The translations under genes and the position numbers were made by a program. A stretch of DNA of 64,000 nucleotides. It comes from Brachybacterium sp. FME24 (GTDB taxonomy: Bacteria > Actinomycetota > Actinomycetes > Actinomycetales > Dermabacteraceae). Shown here piece after piece: positions 61,467-64,000 of this stretch (the stretch's first letter is position 1; each line of letters begins with the position of its first letter). The DNA lies in contig NZ_JABUXV010000010.1 of assembly GCF_014897705.1 (NCBI RefSeq), positions 62,001 to 126,000 on the forward strand, written 5' to 3'. The notes below the pieces were generated by a model, which was not told where the DNA came from, ran no database searches, and saw only the letters and a list, made by a program, of their open reading frames with translations.

Positions 61467-61529
61467 GTGCGGCCGGCGGCACCTCGAGCCGCCCGCGTCC
61501 CACCCCATGCACGAAGGAGGTCCCCGCTC

Positions 61530-62804
61530 ATGACCGGCCACACCACCGTGACCCGCCCGCAGCCCGCCAGGGGCCGCCGCATCGAGGGCCCTCTGCTGCG
61601 CTGGTTCGCCTCCTACGGCTCCTTCGCCGTGCCGCAGGCCGCCGCCCCGATCGCCTTCGCGCTCATCGCGCTGCCGCTGACCGGAGACCCCGCCAGCGGC
61701 GCCGCCATGATGCTGGCGATGACGATCGCGCAGGTCATCGGCGCGGTGCCGATAACCCGCTTCGGCAGGCGCTTCTCCCCCATCCCGTTCCTGCGTGTGC
61801 TCATCGGCCTGCGCACCCTCGCCCTGGTCGCCATCGCCGTGCTCGCCGGCCTCGGCGCCCCCTTCGCACTCGTCGTCGCCGGCGCCGCCCTCGCCGGCCT
61901 GGTCAACGGCGCCGCCTACGGGCACCTGCGCGCCGTGCTCAACCACCTGGTGCCGACGGCCCGGCTCCCGCGCGCCCTCGGCGTCGCGGCCACCCTGAAC
62001 GAGGTCACCTTCGTGGCCGCGCCGGTGCTCGCCGCGGCCCTGGGAAGCATCTCCCCCCAGGCAGCCGCCTGGGCGATGGTGCTCCTGGGCATGGGACCCA
62101 TGCTCCTGATCCCCCGCATCCCGACCGCGACCGCTCCGGGTCCCGAACAGCGCCGCAGCCGCCTCCGCCTGACCCCGATCATCGTGCTGTGGCTGGTGTG
62201 CGGAGGCGCGAGCGCAGCCTCGATCGCGGCGATCGAGATCGGCGCCGTGTCCATGGCGGTCTCCTTCGGCCTGCCCGCCGCCTGGGGTGTCGTCTTCCCG
62301 GTCGCACTGTGCGTGACCTCGATCAGCGGCGGGATCTGGGTGAGCGTGCGCAACCGGGTGCCGCGCCGGCGCACCGTGCTGGCCTGGCTCGCCGTCACCG
62401 CACTCGGCGTCGCCTCGGTGGGCCTCGGCCACTCGGTGGCCGCGACCCTGGTGGGCGCGCTGCTGGTGGGATCCGTACTCGCGCCGCTGGCGACCTATTA
62501 CTCGCTGATCCTCGATCGCCTGGTCGATGCCGAGCATCGCGCCGAAGTGTTCGCCCTTCTGCGCACGTCCAGCGCACTGGGCGTCATCACCTCCAGCGCA
62601 CTCATCTCCCTGGCGTCGCTGCAGGCGACCTTCACGGTGGTCATATCCGTGATGACGGTGGTGCTCCTCGTGACCGGCAGCGTGTTCACTGCGGCCTGGA
62701 GGCACGCTCAGCGCTGCCGCGCCGCCGGAGTGGCCGAGGCGGACAGGACCGCAAGCCGCGACCCGCAGGCACCGCACACTGACGAAACCCTGCCCATCGG
62801 CTGA
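61530..62804 (+). CDS. MFS transporter
   Basis: 424 residues, about twelve membrane helices. The MFS loop 2-3 signature is degenerate (PITRFGRRFSPIPFLRVLIGLR), and the second half repeats the pattern around VRNRVPRRRTVLAWL. The type looks like a drug or metabolite exporter; the substrate is unknown. AAGGAGG lies nine bases before the ATG at 61530. Divergent from the XRE-cupin regulator, which probably controls it. Confidence 0.86.
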   Translation: MTGHTTVTRPQPARGRRIEGPLLRWFASYGSFAVPQAAAPIAFALIALPLTGDPASGAAMMLAMTIAQVIGAVPITRFGRRFSPIPFLRVLIGLRTLALVAIAVLAGLGAPFALVVAGAALAGLVNGAAYGHLRAVLNHLVPTARLPRALGVAATLNEVTFVAAPVLAAALGSISPQAAAWAMVLLGMGPMLLIPRIPTATAPGPEQRRSRLRLTPIIVLWLVCGGASAASIAAIEIGAVSMAVSFGLPAAWGVVFPVALCVTSISGGIWVSVRNRVPRRRTVLAWLAVTALGVASVGLGHSVAATLVGALLVGSVLAPLATYYSLILDRLVDAEHRAEVFALLRTSSALGVITSSALISLASLQATFTVVISVMTVVLLVTGSVFTAAWRHAQRCRAAGVAEADRTASRDPQAPHTDETLPIG

Positions 62805-62860
62805 GTATCCGTCGCCGATCAGCAACCCCCCGAACACGGCGACTCGATGACCGACGGTCG

Positions 62861-63676
62861 TCACCGGGACGCACGGAATCGGAACCTCCTCACCGCTATC
62901 GGTGCACACACGGCGATGATGAGAAGGCACCAGGCGAAGGCTCCCCAGCCCTGCCAGCCGGGTGGCTCATCCATGAGATAGGCACGCACCGCGTCGACGA
63001 CCACGGTGACCGGTTGGTGGTCGGCGAATGCCCGCAGTCCGGACGGCATCGACTCGGTGGGGACGAACGCACTGCTGGCGAACGTCACGGGCAAGAGCCA
63101 CAGGTAGTTCGCCGACTGGGTCGCCTCAGCGGAGCGGACCAGCAGCCCCACTGTTGAGGAGACCCATGAGATGGCGAGGCTGACCAGGAGCAGCAGCGCT
63201 ATCGCGGCGATCCAGCCCGCCGGCCCGGCCGTCGGCCTGAAACCGACCACGAACCCGATCAGGATGCCGACAACAATGATGAGGGAGTTCCGCGTGACAT
63301 CGGCCAGAATGCGCCCGGAGAGGACCGCCGAGGTCGACATCGGCAGCGAGCGGAACCGGTCGATCAGCCCGCGCTCCATGTCCTCGGCGAGCCCGACTCC
63401 CGAGTTGACGGCACCGAAGGCGACGGTCTGCACGAGAACTCCGGCCATCAGGAAATCTTCGTAGGCCATCCCGGGGGTCTCGATCGCGCCACCGAACACG
63501 AAGCGGAAAAGCAGCACGAAGATGACCGGGTTGATCGTGGCGAAGATCAGCTGCTCGGGCACCCGCGGGATGTGCCGGAGACTGCGCTGGGTCAGCACCC
63601 AGGTGTCGGCGACCATCCAGTGCAGACGGCTGCGCCGGAGAATGCGGGCCGGCGCGGGATCGATCGAGACGCTCAC
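62861..63676 (-). CDS. ABC-2 type exporter permease (DrrB-like)
   Basis: 271 residues, six helices. DrrB family patterns: PEQLIFATINPVIFVLLFRFVFGGAI, AEDMERGLIDRFRSLPMSTSAVLSGRILAD and LLPVTFASSAFVPTESMP. The GTG start overlaps the ATPase stop (GTGA, 63673-63676). It forms a daunorubicin-resistance-type exporter with the next gene; the substrate is unknown. Confidence 0.92.
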   Translation of the reverse strand: MSVSIDPAPARILRRSRLHWMVADTWVLTQRSLRHIPRVPEQLIFATINPVIFVLLFRFVFGGAIETPGMAYEDFLMAGVLVQTVAFGAVNSGVGLAEDMERGLIDRFRSLPMSTSAVLSGRILADVTRNSLIIVVGILIGFVVGFRPTAGPAGWIAAIALLLLVSLAISWVSSTVGLLVRSAEATQSANYLWLLPVTFASSAFVPTESMPSGLRAFADHQPVTVVVDAVRAYLMDEPPGWQGWGAFAWCLLIIAVCAPIAVRRFRFRASR

Positions 63677-64000
63677 AGCGGGCCCCTTCCCGCCCGTGAG
63701 TCGGCGCTGGCCCCGGTTGGCTGGGCGCTTGTGAGAGTGAGGAACACGTCGTCGAGGGTGGGCTCGCGGAGGCGCACGTCGTCGATCGCGATCCCGAGGT
63801 CATCGAGGGTGCGGACCACCCGTGCCAGCAGCCGAGGCTCCTTGGTGGCAGGCACCGTGACGACGCGCCGATCCGCAGAGAGGCGGGCGGGTCCCGTCCC
63901 GAACCTCTCCAGCACTTCGCGCGCGAGCACTTCGCGCGCGGCCGCGACAGGGTGATCGCCAGTCAGGTGAGCTTCGATCCGCGTTCCCCCGACCTGCTTC
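63673..64000 (-). CDS. ABC exporter ATP-binding protein (DrrA-like), C-terminal part
   Basis: Only the last 108 residues are in the window; the ATPase core lies beyond the end. The visible part is the DrrA-type C-terminal regulatory domain: KQVGGTRIEAHLTGD, RVVTVPATKE and the conserved LREPTLDDVFLTLTS. Within it a perfect 15-base tandem duplication (63911-63940) encodes repeated AREVL. Partial at the window edge, not truncated biologically as far as can be seen. Confidence 0.88.
   Translation of the reverse strand, partial: KQVGGTRIEAHLTGDHPVAAAREVLAREVLERFGTGPARLSADRRVVTVPATKEPRLLARVVRTLDDLGIAIDDVRLREPTLDDVFLTLTSAQPTGASADSRAGRGPL
63911..63940. repeat. perfect 15-base tandem duplication in ABC ATPase gene
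   Basis: AGCACTTCGCGCGCG twice in tandem, in frame, adding five residues (AREVL) to the C-terminal domain. Confidence 0.85.

Overview
The window is about 70% GC, densely coded and organised in short overlapping operons (ATGA and GTGA stop/start junctions), with -10 elements of the TANNNT type. Gene content (fused urease gamma/beta, DUF222-HNH protein, mycothiol-synthase-like GNAT, FBP/FusB-type protein, AddAB-like nuclease, LacI-controlled sugar ABC cassettes) indicates a high-GC Gram-positive actinobacterium, probably Micrococcales. A Brachybacterium-like organism is my guess, not something the sequence proves. No rRNA, tRNA or CRISPR array was seen.

Layout. 1-6.2 kb: a bile-acid-sodium-symporter-type carrier, an ABC-2 exporter with its own DesK/NarL-type two-component system (four genes, one operon), and a divergent amidohydrolase. 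6.2-12.6 kb: a DoxX/VOC pair; a divergent RIO-kinase/nucleotidyltransferase operon behind a leader that encodes a 17-residue peptide and can form competing hairpins; a propeller/SRPBCC/DUF1992 operon; a GNAT protein. 12.7-18 kb: a MerR-PP2C fusion, a DUF1648 protein, an AAA ATPase divergent from a DUF222-HNH protein, with a 600-base non-coding stretch holding DnaA-box-like sequences. 18-35.3 kb: mostly metabolic and housekeeping genes (nicotinamidase, dienoyl-CoA-reductase-like flavoenzyme, guanine-deaminase-like enzyme, class B PBP, PfkB kinase, glutathione peroxidase, SPFH protein, sulfatase, DoxX-like protein) and an AddB/AddA-like helicase-nuclease followed by a P-loop kinase. 35.3-36 kb: a FusB-type EF-G-binding protein whose leader carries a second 17-residue peptide inside a long 22-bp interrupted hairpin. 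36-44 kb: aldo/keto reductase, then a urease operon (NCS1 permease, UreAB fusion, UreC, F, G, D, lipoprotein) without ureE. 44.3-60.8 kb: a rare-sugar catabolic island (LacI regulator, FAD oxidoreductase, L-fucose/arabinose-type isomerase, GH172 enzyme, two ABC importers without ATPases, enolase-superfamily dehydratase, GH43-like enzyme, a decayed permease relic). 60.8-64 kb: XRE-cupin regulator with divergent MFS exporter, and a DrrAB-type ABC exporter cut by the window end.

How the genes work together. The sugar island is tied together by four copies of one LacI-type operator (RAWCGWTTACTC), each lying over or just after the predicted start point of a recognisable promoter; these promoters drive the GH172 operon (which ends with the lacI-type gene), both importers and the GH43/dehydratase operon. 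The two most unusual signals are the leader-peptide regions in front of the RIO kinase and FusB-type genes. Both look like translation-sensing attenuators, and both promoters have an AT-rich patch next to the -35 box, as in WhiB7/WblC-controlled antibiotic-response genes. The attenuator and WhiB7 ideas are inference from sequence complementarity and known family biology; no folding or database search was run.
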